Shown one piece after another: positions 23,107 to 30,614 of a stretch of 35,675 nucleotides of DNA. The stretch comes from JALZHR01 sp036389695 (GTDB taxonomy: Bacteria > Acidobacteriota > Blastocatellia > Pyrinomonadales > Pyrinomonadaceae). The notes below the pieces were generated by a model. The model had not been told where the DNA came from and searched no databases. It was given only the letters and a program-made list of their open reading frames with translations. The stretch covers positions 1-35,675 of the forward strand of contig DASVWG010000254.1 of the NCBI GenBank assembly GCA_036389695.1, read 5' to 3'. The first letter of the stretch is position 1. The number at the start of each line of letters is the position of its first letter. The position numbers were made by a program, and so were the translations under genes.

Positions 23107-23305
23107 TTAGCCACAGAGAGCACAGAGAAACACAGAGAGAGAATGAAACCGCAGATTTACACAGATTAACGCAGAGAATTAACAGGATAGACAGGATGAA
23201 CAGGATAATTTGAAACCAGCTACATCGAATTTTCTTTTTTTATCCTGTTCATCCTGTCTATCCTGTTTGAATTTCCTCTGTGTTCTTTGTGAACTCTGTG
23301 GCTAA
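23107..23305. repeat. nested pair of inverted repeats between priA and the UDG-like gene
   Basis: Outer pair: 23107-23141 (CCACAGAGAG, CACAGAGAAA, CACAGAGAGA) with 23274-23305 in reverse complement. Inner pair: 23177-23208 (AACAGGATAGACAGGAT and so on) with 23240-23273. Two different repeat families are thus concentric. CGCAGATTTACACAGATTAA lies between them on the left side. The outer right arm contains the stop codon of the UDG-like gene (23302-23304), and the outer left arm lies in the leader of priA. Confidence 0.88.
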
Positions 23306-23892
23306 TTCTTCTTTTCCACCAGAAAATCCCGAATCTTTTTCATATCTTCCCAGACCTCGCGTTTTTTCGACGGGTCGCGCAGCAAGTATGCGGGATTAAA
23401 GGTCGGCATTAGCTTCATATCGTAATAATCGTAAAAATCGCCGCGCACCTGCGAAATCGGTTTTTTCGTATTGAGCAAAGCTTTCGTCGGCGTATTTCCC
23501 AGAGCGATAATGACTTGCGGGTGAATCACCGCCATTTCGCGATGCAGATAAGGCGTGAAAAAAGAGAGAATGTCGGGCGTGATTTCGTCGCCGGTCGAGA
23601 TGATTTTAACGACGTTTGTCAGGTAACATTCTTCGCGCCGCAACCCGACCGAAGCCAGAATTTTGGTCAGCAATTCGCCGACCGGACCCATAAAAGGCTT
23701 TTCCGAATCGGCATCGGGCAGTCCCGGCGATTCGCCGACGATGACGACTTTCGCCGCGCGGTTTCCGGTGCCGAAAATGAAAAATTTATCGGGAAACAGA
23801 AGCTTGCCTTTCTCCAGCATTTCCTGATTGATTTCGTCAATCGTCTCGCTCGATTCCGGCGGCGCTAAATCGAAAAGTGAAGGGCTACTCAT
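23302..23892 (-). CDS. uracil-DNA glycosylase superfamily protein lacking Fe-S ligands
   Basis: A 196-aa family-4-like UDG. Motif 1 is GESPGLPDADSEKPFMGPVG (Gly53 on). The C-terminal motif is MPTFNPAYLLRDPSKKRE, with Asn166 where family 4 has His. The four Fe-S Cys of family 4 are all absent: FFIFGTG, VVKIISTG and FFTPYL replace the Cys segments, and Cys89 is the only cysteine. The paralogue at 24555 keeps all of these residues, and the two share the AYLLRDPSKKRE-WEDMKK end. It may be a structural or altered-specificity DNA-repair protein; activity is uncertain. Its start overlaps the Doc stop by 8 nt, so it is translated in the same operon. The stop is embedded in a repeat. Confidence 0.85.
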   Translation of the reverse strand: MSSPSLFDLAPPESSETIDEINQEMLEKGKLLFPDKFFIFGTGNRAAKVVIVGESPGLPDADSEKPFMGPVGELLTKILASVGLRREECYLTNVVKIISTGDEITPDILSFFTPYLHREMAVIHPQVIIALGNTPTKALLNTKKPISQVRGDFYDYYDMKLMPTFNPAYLLRDPSKKREVWEDMKKIRDFLVEKKN

Positions 23893-24277
23893 TATTTTCC
23901 TTTTCCGTAATCAGCCATTCGGCAAATTTTCTTTCCACATCTTCGCGCGACAAACGGCTGGCGGCGATGTCGAGAAAGAGCTCGATGATTTCATCTTCCG
24001 ATGCGTTGAGCCAAGCGCCGTTAATTTCTAGAAAAACACCGGCGACCGCGGCGGCGATACGCTTGTTACCGTCAAGAAAAGCATGCGCCTGCGACAAATG
24101 GAAAGCGTAGGTCGCAGCTAAAATTTCAATCGGCGCGTTTTCGTAATAAGCACGATTTTCAGCCGCCATTAGAGCCGACTCTAGTGCTCCTTCATCGCGC
24201 AGTCCGTGAATGCCGCCGTAGCGTTCGATAAGTCGGGCTTGTATTACAAGAATAGATTCTTTGTCGAGAAAAATCAT
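23885..24277 (-). CDS. doc: Doc-type (Fic/DOC) toxin
   Basis: A 130-aa death-on-curing family protein. The Fic-fold catalytic motif reads HAFLDGNKR (family HxFx[D/N]xNKR), so the kinase/AMP-transferase-type active site looks complete. The N-terminal RLIERYGGIHGLRDEGALESAL and the A-N-R-A-Y-Y region are typical of chromosomal Doc proteins. Doc of phage P1 phosphorylates EF-Tu; the same is assumed here. The ATG overlaps the antitoxin stop (ATGA-type, 24274-24277) and the stop overlaps the UDG-like gene start. The pair is therefore embedded in a DNA-repair and coenzyme-A operon. Confidence 0.92.
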   Translation of the reverse strand: MIFLDKESILVIQARLIERYGGIHGLRDEGALESALMAAENRAYYENAPIEILAATYAFHLSQAHAFLDGNKRIAAAVAGVFLEINGAWLNASEDEIIELFLDIAASRLSREDVERKFAEWLITEKENNE

Positions 24278-24528
24278 TTATCGGAGTCCGCACCTTTAGC
24301 AAGCTCGGTGAAAACTTTGTCCCAACGGTTGAAAACATTTTCCGTCGCCGTTTGAATTTTCCGACTCTTCTCGGCTTCGGCAAGAGAGCGCAGAATCACT
24401 GCCTTGCCCGCAGTCGTAATATCTAGCTCATCGCCGGCGACGATTCCCAGACTTTTCAAGGTTTCAGGCGAAAGCACGACGGCAACTTCATTGTCCGGCG
24501 TGATTGTGGTTTTAGCTTTATACGTCAC
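24274..24528 (-). CDS. AbrB/MazE-type antitoxin of Doc
   Basis: An 84-aa protein. Its first about 50 residues form a swapped-hairpin AbrB/SpoVT DNA-binding domain (TTITPDNEVAVVLSPETLKSLGIVAGDELDI, given here as one motif run in two halves: TTITPDNEVAVVLSPETLKS and LGIVAGDELDI). The C-terminal tail (ENVFNRWDKVFTELAKG) would inhibit Doc. The start is GTG (complement of 24526-24528) with AAGGAG about 10 nt upstream. An AbrB-type partner is common for chromosomal Doc toxins. It probably represses its own promoter, but it lies only 26 nt after the upstream UDG gene, so read-through from coaBC is likely. Confidence 0.88.
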   Translation of the reverse strand: MTYKAKTTITPDNEVAVVLSPETLKSLGIVAGDELDITTAGKAVILRSLAEAEKSRKIQTATENVFNRWDKVFTELAKGADSDK

Positions 24529-24554
24529 TACTAAAAACTCCTTTCCGATAAATT

Positions 24555-25574
24555 TTACTTCAATTTATTCAGCTCTTCGCGCACTTTTTTCATATCTTCC
24601 CACGTTTCGCGCTTTTTCGAAGGGTCGCGCAGAAGGTATGCGGGATGGAAAGTCGGCATTACCTTGACGCCGTAATAATCCTGAAACGTGCCGCGCAGCT
24701 TGGTGATGCCGATTTTTGTGTCGAGCAGATTCTGCGTCGCCGTGTTGCCCAGAACGACGATGACTTTCGGGCGAATGACGGCGATTTCGCGCAGCAGAAA
24801 CGGGCGGCAGGTGTGCGCTTCGGGCAGCGTCGGCGTGCGGTTGCCCGGCGGGCGACAGCGATTGATGTTGCCGATAAAGACGTCTTCGCGCTTCATGCCG
24901 ATGGCTTCGATGATTTTGTTTAAAAGCTGTCCGGCTTTGCCGACGAACGGGCGACCTTCGGCGTCTTCGTTCGCGCCGGGCGCTTCGCCGACAAAGACTA
25001 AATCGGCTTGCCTGTTGCCCTCGCTGTGGACGATTTTCGTGCGTCCTTCCCACAGCGGGCAGCGCGTGCAGTTGCCGATGTCGAGGCGAATATCTTCGAG
25101 CGTTTCATTCGCGTCGGGCAGCGTTTGCGTGATATCGCCGAAAAGCGATTGGCTTAAATTTTCTTCGGCGGTGGTTTTTTGTTTTGGCATATTTTCACCC
25201 TTTGCTGATTCTGAAATTTGACTTTCCGCTTGAAAATCGGAAACTTCCGGCGCGCGTTTCGTCAGCGACGGCAGGCGCGATAATTTCGATTTTTCCAGAA
25301 GACTCTGCCGGGCGGTCGGCTCGGCTTTTTCTGCCGGCTTTTCCGTTTTTGAAATTGGCGCAGCCACAACCGGCGTTTCCGGCACGAATCTTTCTAATTT
25401 CGGTCTTTGGACTTCGGTCTTCGGTCTTTGAATTTTATCGGCGTTTTGAAATCTGGCGTCGAGCTCGGGCAAGCGGACGTTGAAATTTTCGACGCCGAGT
25501 TCCTGCAAATACAGGATTTGTTCCCTCAGTTCGCCGATGAGCGAGGCGTATTCGTTGTGCGTGTTTTCAGCCAT
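24555..25574 (-). CDS. family 4 uracil-DNA glycosylase with long N-terminal extension
   Basis: Removes uracil from DNA in base-excision repair. The catalytic domain covers about residues 145-339: NCTRCPL (two Fe-S Cys), GEAPGANEDAEGRPFVGKAG (motif 1), NRCRPPGNRTP (third Cys), HTCRPFL (fourth Cys), VVLGNTATQNLL and MPTFHPAYLLRDP with the motif-2 His. The first about 140 residues are a helical start (EYASLIGELREQILYLQELG) plus a disordered Pro/Lys/Glu linker. Part of that linker (QRPKTEVQRPKLERF) is encoded by 7-bp repeats. The ATG overlaps the coaBC stop by 8 nt, so it is coupled to coaBC. Confidence 0.93.
   Translation of the reverse strand: MAENTHNEYASLIGELREQILYLQELGVENFNVRLPELDARFQNADKIQRPKTEVQRPKLERFVPETPVVAAPISKTEKPAEKAEPTARQSLLEKSKLSRLPSLTKRAPEVSDFQAESQISESAKGENMPKQKTTAEENLSQSLFGDITQTLPDANETLEDIRLDIGNCTRCPLWEGRTKIVHSEGNRQADLVFVGEAPGANEDAEGRPFVGKAGQLLNKIIEAIGMKREDVFIGNINRCRPPGNRTPTLPEAHTCRPFLLREIAVIRPKVIVVLGNTATQNLLDTKIGITKLRGTFQDYYGVKVMPTFHPAYLLRDPSKKRETWEDMKKVREELNKLK
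25400..25434. repeat. 7-bp tandem repeat inside the UDG gene
   Basis: Five consecutive 7-mers on the + strand: TCGGTCT, TTGGACT, TCGGTCT, TCGGTCT, TTGAATT. They are in frame, encode part of the disordered linker, and do not reach the catalytic domain. Confidence 0.75.
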
Positions 25575-26991
25575 TTCGTTTTCTGAATTTTACCACTTCG
25601 TCGAGGATTTTGTCTGCCATCTCGCGTTTCGACATCAGGGAAATTTCGATTGCGTTTTCGTCCCGGCGATTCAAAATCAAGCCCTGATTGTTTTCCGAGC
25701 CGAAACCGGTTTCGCTGCCGCTGACGTCGTTGGCGACGATTAAATCGAGATTTTTCTTCTGCATTTTCTCGCGCGCGTGGGCTTCGACATCGTTGGTTTC
25801 CGCCGCAAAGCCGACGACAATCAAGCGGTCATGTCGATTTTTCGAAACTTCGGCGAGAATGTCTGTGGTTTTTTCGAGCTCGATAATCAATTTGTCTTCG
25901 GTCTTTTTAATTTTGTTTTCCGCGCGTTTGACGGGACGATAATCGGCGACCGCCGCCGCGCCGATGAAAACGGTGGCGTTTTTTAATTCGCTCATCACGG
26001 CTTCGCGCATCGCTTCGGCGGAAAGCGCGTCGATAATTTTTACGTTTTCCGGCGGCGAAACGGCGGTCGAAGCGGCAACGACCGTCACTTCCGCGCCGCG
26101 TTGCGCCGCCATTTCCGCGACGGCGAAACCCATTTTGCCCGACGAATGATTGGAAATAAATCGCACCGGGTCGATTTCTTCACGCGTTCCGCCGGTCGTG
26201 ATTAAAATATTTTCGCCTTCGAGGTCTTGAATCGTTAAAGGAACTAACAAAACGTCGCCGATTTCGACTTCATCTCCGGCAAATTCGCGCGCTTCCGCCA
26301 GCGAAATCTCATTTGAAGGATTTTCCGGGTTTTCGACGACGGTTTTCAGCGTCGAAGATTCAAGGATTTCTTCGTTGTAATTCAGCGAAGCCTTCAATGC
26401 TTCCATCGTCGGCATTACGTCATTGCGGCTTTGCGTCTTCGCGTTTAAAATTTCCAGCGCCTGGCGCACGATGTTTTCGACGTCTTCCAGCTTTCCGGTG
26501 CCGACGGTTTTGCAGGCTAATTCGCCCGCGACCGGCTCGACAAAAAGAACGCCGTCTTTTTTCAGTTGCTCGATGTTGCGCGCCGTCGCCGCGTGAAACC
26601 ACATCGTCGTGTTCATCGCGGGCGCGACCATCACCGGCGCGGTCGAAGCGAGATAAGTCGAAGATAAAAAATCGTCGGCGATGCCATTCGCGAATTTGGC
26701 GAGAATGTTGGCGGTCGCGGGCACAATCAACAGTAAATCAATATTTTGCGAAAAATTTATGTGCGCAATCGGGTCGGGATTTTCCGGCGCGTAATCGTCG
26801 ACCAGAACGTCAGTTTCGGTCAGCGCCCGAAACGTCAGAGGCTGTATAAATTCCGTCGCGTGTTTCGTCATCGCCACGCGAACTTCGCAATTCGCTTTTT
26901 GCAGCAGACGCAAAACTTCAATCGCTTTGTAAGCGGCGATTCCGCCCGAAACGCCCAGCCCGACGCGAAATTTTTGGTTTGAATCGCTCAT
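25567..26991 (-). CDS. coaBC: bifunctional phosphopantothenoylcysteine decarboxylase/synthetase CoaBC
   Basis: Two steps of coenzyme A synthesis: CTP-dependent coupling of phosphopantothenate with Cys (CoaB) and FMN-dependent decarboxylation (CoaC). The CoaC half (about 1-190) has SGGIAAYKAIEVLR, the His in AHINFSQ, APAMNTTMW and the substrate-clamp Cys in GELACKTVGTGKL. The CoaB half (about 260-474) has ILITTGGTREEIDPVRFI, SNHSSGKMG, AAAVADYRP, the Lys in ENKIKK and VANDVSG. About 60 Glu/Asn-rich residues link the halves, longer than usual. The start is the ATG complementary to 26989-26991 (MSDSNQKFRVGL). An extension to 27060 exists but lacks family similarity. Confidence 0.96.
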   Translation of the reverse strand: MSDSNQKFRVGLGVSGGIAAYKAIEVLRLLQKANCEVRVAMTKHATEFIQPLTFRALTETDVLVDDYAPENPDPIAHINFSQNIDLLLIVPATANILAKFANGIADDFLSSTYLASTAPVMVAPAMNTTMWFHAATARNIEQLKKDGVLFVEPVAGELACKTVGTGKLEDVENIVRQALEILNAKTQSRNDVMPTMEALKASLNYNEEILESSTLKTVVENPENPSNEISLAEAREFAGDEVEIGDVLLVPLTIQDLEGENILITTGGTREEIDPVRFISNHSSGKMGFAVAEMAAQRGAEVTVVAASTAVSPPENVKIIDALSAEAMREAVMSELKNATVFIGAAAVADYRPVKRAENKIKKTEDKLIIELEKTTDILAEVSKNRHDRLIVVGFAAETNDVEAHAREKMQKKNLDLIVANDVSGSETGFGSENNQGLILNRRDENAIEISLMSKREMADKILDEVVKFRKRNG

Positions 26992-27127
26992 AAATTTACG
27001 TGAAAGTGTAACATCTACTTTATTAACGGCAAAAGTCCGGTGCGCGCCCGCGCCGACCACTGTTGAAATCCACAGTCATAATTCGCGCAAGCTATGTTAA
27101 AATTCCAAAAGTTTGAGCGGGAAAAAG

Positions 27128-27472
27128 ATGAATCAGCAAACTCTTTTTGAAACGGGAACGGAAAAAGTCGAGCTTGAACGGTTAACGCTCTACGCGCTGG
27201 GCGAATTTCAATCGCGCAAGAAAGTTCTGGCTGAGCGCGAGCTGGCGCTTGACCGCTTGCGCGGCGCTTTCAAACGTGCTTCGGAACATTTTCAAATCGC
27301 GGAGCTAGCGGACGAAAAGATTGCGGAAACGCTGGAAAATCTCGGCGCGCGCGTGGTGAAAGTGCCGAGCTTTGTCGCTAAACATCCGTTTCGCGTGACG
27401 GTTCGCGCGGATTTGGCGGCGCGGGCTTTTGAATTTTACCGCGCGGCGATTGCGCCGAAGGCTGAGGCTTAA
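27128..27472 (+). CDS. conserved-looking protein of unknown function
   Basis: A 114-aa, mostly helical basic/acidic protein (LERLTLYALGEFQSRKKVLAE, split as LERLTLYALGEFQSR and KKVLAE). It ends in a strand pattern (ARVVKVPSFVAKHPFRVTV) and a final helix. No signal peptide or membrane segment. I considered RNA polymerase omega and exonuclease VII small subunit from context and found no match. The ATG at 27128 is preferred over the TTG at 27113, although its ribosome binding site is weak. It begins the + strand run leading to the isoprenoid genes and diverges from coaBC. The next gene starts 3 nt after its stop, so the two are co-transcribed. Confidence 0.75.
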   Translation: MNQQTLFETGTEKVELERLTLYALGEFQSRKKVLAERELALDRLRGAFKRASEHFQIAELADEKIAETLENLGARVVKVPSFVAKHPFRVTVRADLAARAFEFYRAAIAPKAEA

Positions 27473-27475
27473 GTT

Positions 27476-28360
27476 ATGAAAATCACAAAAACTTCCGCGT
27501 CTGTTTTACTAATCGCTTTTCTAATCGGCTATGCATCCGTTCCGACGCCGCAGACGAAACAAATTGTGGCGGAAACTCCGAGCGATGTTTCGACGGATTC
27601 GCCCGCCGCGCCGCCGTTTTGCATCAAAGGCGAACCGGAAACCGTCGAAGAAAACAACAACTGGGATTATGAAGAAAATTATCCGTTTAAAATAAAGCTT
27701 CTGGAAACAGGCGAAGTTTTTCACGGCGACGAAGTGGCGGCGGAAGACGGTGAAACGTGGCTCGGTCTTTTTAAAGCGGAGAACGGCAAACATTTTTTGC
27801 GCCCGACAAAAATAAAAATTCGCCGCGTTCACGACCAGATTGTTAACGACGAAAAAAAATATCCGAAACGAAAAACCGGAAAATCCGTCGGGACGGACGA
27901 TAAAACTGCTCCGCTTTTTCTTTTAAAAAACGCCGAAAATCTGCGCGCAGGCGAAATCACGACGCTTTTTCGCGGCGTCACCGTCGAAGAAATAGTTGAA
28001 TATTCAGATGAAATGACCAAGCTTAAAAAAGGGTTTTTTCACGAATACGAAATCGGCGGGAAAAAATACACATTACAGGTTAAAGAAGCGAAAACCGGAG
28101 ACGGTAAAAAAATTCTGGCTTTAATTCTGGAAGGCGCAGGCAGAAGGCAGATTCTGCACACGGTGAATCAAGCTGAATACTCGGAAGAATTAGGCGCGCT
28201 GTTCTGGGTCGGCGATTTAGACCGCGACCGGAAGCCGGATTTTTATATGGAGTTGTATATTAACGATAATATGGACTATAAAAATCTTTTTCTTTCCGCG
28301 CCCGCCTCAAAGGGCAAATTAGTGAAAAAATCCGCGTATTTCTGGACGACAGGTTGTTAA
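27476..28360 (+). CDS. hypothetical exported protein
   Basis: A 294-aa protein of unknown function. Residues 1-21 look like a signal peptide (SASVLLIAFLIGYASV), followed by a Pro/Ser/Thr-rich stretch and a mostly beta-strand mature part. DLDRDRKPDFYMELY near residue 245 resembles a calcium-binding DxDxD loop as in FG-GAP or dockerin-like repeats. The protein ends in TTGC with a terminal Cys; another Cys lies near residue 49. A GAGG-type ribosome binding site is contributed by the end of the previous gene. Its stop shares an A with the next ATG (TAATG), so it is tightly coupled to the diphosphate synthase. Confidence 0.78.
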   Translation: MKITKTSASVLLIAFLIGYASVPTPQTKQIVAETPSDVSTDSPAAPPFCIKGEPETVEENNNWDYEENYPFKIKLLETGEVFHGDEVAAEDGETWLGLFKAENGKHFLRPTKIKIRRVHDQIVNDEKKYPKRKTGKSVGTDDKTAPLFLLKNAENLRAGEITTLFRGVTVEEIVEYSDEMTKLKKGFFHEYEIGGKKYTLQVKEAKTGDGKKILALILEGAGRRQILHTVNQAEYSEELGALFWVGDLDRDRKPDFYMELYINDNMDYKNLFLSAPASKGKLVKKSAYFWTTGC

Positions 28361-29268
28361 TGGAAAGCATCGAAGAAACTCAAAATAACGTCGCCGATTT
28401 GTGGCAATACGTCGAGCGGACAAAGCCGCAGATTGAAGATGCCTTGCAAAAATTTCTGCCGCTCGCGCCGCCGGAAATCGAAACCGAATTTAACAAGGCA
28501 ATCGAATACGCTTTGTTTCCGGGCGGCAAACGCCTGCGTCCCGTTTTGACTTTGCTCGGCGCGGAGCTTATCGGCGGACGCGCGGAAGCGGTTTTGCCTG
28601 CCGCGATTGCCGTCGAGTATATTCACACCTGCTCGCTGATTTTTGACGATTTGCCGTCGATGGACAACGCTTCCGAGAGGCGCGGAAAAAAATCTCTGCA
28701 CGTGCATTTCGGCGAAGGCTTGTCCCTGCTGGTCGGCATCGCTTTTCTGAACGCTTCTTACGGTTTGGTTTTCGTCAATCACACATCGATGCCCGAACGC
28801 GCCATCGCCGCGCACGCCGAAATCGTCGAATGCGTCGGCGCGGGCGGAATGGTCGGCGGGCAGGCGCTGGATTTGGCGCTGGCGACGGGAAAAAGCGCGA
28901 GCAAGGCGAGAAATTACGCCGACGAATCGGTGAGAAATTTGAAAACTTCGGCGTTGATGCGTCTCGCCCTGAGAATCGGCGCGATTTTAGCGGGCGCGGA
29001 TTATCTGGAACTCAGCGTTTTGTCGCGTTTCGCCGAGCTTTTGGGCGACGCTTACCAGCTTTCCGACGACCTTCTCGACCTCGAAGAAGACGGCGCGCTT
29101 TTCAAACAAAAAACTTTCGCTTTAAACAGCGACGCCGATTCGTCGCAGCGCCATCTGCGGCTTTTAATCGAAGAAGCAAAACGCGTGCTGGTCGAAAATT
29201 TTCCGCCGTCGGAAGCGCGCAGTTGCTTGGTGCAGTTGACCGATTATCTGGCGGACAGAAAGACGTAA
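28360..29268 (+). CDS. polyprenyl (farnesyl/geranylgeranyl) diphosphate synthase
   Basis: Trans-prenyltransferase that chains isopentenyl diphosphate onto allylic diphosphates to C15 or C20. At 302 aa it is IspA/CrtE-sized. It has FPGGKRLRPVLTLLGAEL, the first Asp-rich motif in FDDLPSMDNASERRG (usually DDLPSMDDDDLRRG, so two of the extra Asp are replaced by Asn-Ala), GGMVGGQALDL, LKTSALM and the second Asp-rich motif LSDDLLDLEED. The catalytic DDxxxD spacing is retained. The ATG at 28360 overlaps the preceding stop. Followed by a small membrane protein and a squalene/phytoene synthase, it probably supplies FPP or GGPP to that enzyme. Confidence 0.93.
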   Translation: MESIEETQNNVADLWQYVERTKPQIEDALQKFLPLAPPEIETEFNKAIEYALFPGGKRLRPVLTLLGAELIGGRAEAVLPAAIAVEYIHTCSLIFDDLPSMDNASERRGKKSLHVHFGEGLSLLVGIAFLNASYGLVFVNHTSMPERAIAAHAEIVECVGAGGMVGGQALDLALATGKSASKARNYADESVRNLKTSALMRLALRIGAILAGADYLELSVLSRFAELLGDAYQLSDDLLDLEEDGALFKQKTFALNSDADSSQRHLRLLIEEAKRVLVENFPPSEARSCLVQLTDYLADRKT

Positions 29269-29615
29269 TGATTATTTACGCGATTCCCATAATTGCGACT
29301 ATCAGCCTAATCGTATTGATTCTTTTTCTGCGGTTCGGAACAAAGGGTGAGCAATCCGAAGAAGACGCGAAAGGATTTGCGCGGTTACTCGTTACCGAAA
29401 TCAAGCTTTATAACGATTACAAAATTCAGAGAGGTTTACAGAATAATAATCTTTATGCGTCTCTGCGCGACGAAATTGACGAAGCCGCAAAGATGTATCG
29501 AAAACGCGTTTCCAATCCTGAATATTTCGAGTATTTTAACGACGCTTTGATAAATATTCTGGCGGACGGCGACAAAAACAGGCTCGGTTCCGAATTTAAT
29601 AAAACGCTCGAATAA
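29268..29615 (+). CDS. small single-pass membrane protein, unknown
   Basis: A 115-aa protein. Residues 2-22 form one transmembrane helix (IIYAIPIIATISLIVLILFL) followed by a charged soluble helical part (GFARLLVTEIKLYNDYKIQ... YRKRVSNPEYFEYFNDAL). The start is the ATG at 29268, which shares its A with the upstream stop (TAATG). The same frame stays open far upstream through the synthase gene, which hides this start. The stop lies directly against the next ATG at 29616. Its position inside an isoprenoid operon suggests a membrane accessory role, which is inference only. Confidence 0.75.
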   Translation: MIIYAIPIIATISLIVLILFLRFGTKGEQSEEDAKGFARLLVTEIKLYNDYKIQRGLQNNNLYASLRDEIDEAAKMYRKRVSNPEYFEYFNDALINILADGDKNRLGSEFNKTLE

Positions 29616-30581
29616 ATGATTTTTAAGCCTCATCAGACAAACCTTAATTCGGCTGAACTCGAAAAGGCTTATCAATATTGCCGCGCCGTTACCAAAAGTC
29701 ACGCCAAAAGCTTCTATTTCGCCGCCAAATTTTTGCCGAAACACAAACAGCTTCCGATTTACGCGCTCTACGCTCTGTGTCGTCACGTCGATGACGAAGT
29801 TGACGAAAGCGGCATCGAAAACGAGCGCGAAGCCGCCGCCGCGGTCGAAAACTGGAAAGCGAAACTCGATGAAGTCTATGAGAATGCGGAACGCGGAACG
29901 CGGAATGCGGAATTGGAAAACGATGGCGACGGACAAAGGACAAAGGACAAAGGACAAAATTTAGTTCTTCTCGCCTGGCGAGACCTTTTGAAAACCTACA
30001 AAATCCCGCAAAATCTGCCGCTCGAATTGATGAAAGGCGTTTTGATGGACACGCATATTAAACGCTACGCGAATTTTGACGAGCTTTACGTTTACTGCTA
30101 TCGCGTCGCTTCGACGGTCGGCTTGATGAGCTCGGAAATTTTCGGTTACGCGGACGAAAAAACTCTGGAATACGCCGAAGCGCTCGGCATTGCGATGCAG
30201 TTGACAAATATTCTGCGCGACGTCGGCGAAGACGCCCGGATGAAACGGATTTATCTGCCCGCCGAAGATTTGCGAAAATTTAACGTTTCCGAAAAACAGA
30301 TTTTCGATAATCGATGGGACGAAAATTTTATAAATTTGATGAAATTTCAAATCCGGCGGGCGCGCCGTTTTTATAAAAAATCGGAAAAGGGAATCGCGCT
30401 TTTGGAACGGGACGCGCGTTTTTCGGTTTTGCTCGCGCTCAGGATTTACGCGAAAATTCTGGACGAAATCGAGCGGCAGAATTATGATGTTTTTAAGCGT
30501 CGCGCGCATACGAGTTTCACGCAGAAGATTTTCAGCCTGCCGCGCATCTGGCGCGAATCGAGGAAATCTGCGGCGAATTAG
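29616..30581 (+). CDS. squalene/phytoene synthase family protein
   Basis: Head-to-head condensation of two prenyl diphosphates (2 FPP or 2 GGPP) as in HpnD/CrtB. At 321 aa it has SFYFAAKFLP, the first Asp motif LCRHVDDEVDE, the RVASTVGLMSSEIFG helix and the second Asp motif QLTNILRDVGEDA, then RIYLPAEDL. A segment of about 25 residues (AERGTRNAELENDGDGQRTK and on) is encoded by two kinds of 7-bp repeats at 29882-29958. It interrupts the region after the first Asp motif, apparently in a surface loop. Whether the product is a squalene, hopanoid or carotenoid precursor cannot be decided. It starts immediately after the previous stop. Confidence 0.92.
   Translation: MIFKPHQTNLNSAELEKAYQYCRAVTKSHAKSFYFAAKFLPKHKQLPIYALYALCRHVDDEVDESGIENEREAAAAVENWKAKLDEVYENAERGTRNAELENDGDGQRTKDKGQNLVLLAWRDLLKTYKIPQNLPLELMKGVLMDTHIKRYANFDELYVYCYRVASTVGLMSSEIFGYADEKTLEYAEALGIAMQLTNILRDVGEDARMKRIYLPAEDLRKFNVSEKQIFDNRWDENFINLMKFQIRRARRFYKKSEKGIALLERDARFSVLLALRIYAKILDEIERQNYDVFKRRAHTSFTQKIFSLPRIWRESRKSAAN
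29882..29958. repeat. two 7-bp tandem repeats in frame in the squalene/phytoene synthase gene
   Basis: First tract 29882-29914: GCGGAAC, GCGGAAC, GCGGAAT, GCGGAAT. Second tract 29931-29958: GGACAAA repeated four times. The second is the direct-repeat form of the family seen before valS and in the kinase gene. Unlike those loci, no inverted arm is present here. Confidence 0.85.
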
Positions 30582-30614
30582 AGCGATAACTCGCCGCAAG
30601 AAAACGGAGCCGAA

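Noticed and set aside
23082..23123. N-terminal extension of PriA from a GTG
   Set aside because: It falls in the CACAGAG repeat and its residues do not resemble the start of PriA.
26992..27060. N-terminal extension of CoaBC
   Set aside because: CoaBC proteins begin shortly before the SGGIAAYK motif; the added residues have no family similarity.
27128..27472. RNA polymerase omega (rpoZ) or xseB next to coaBC and the prenyl synthase
   Set aside because: Context suggests them, but the sequence lacks the omega helix pattern and is longer than and unlike exonuclease VII small subunit.
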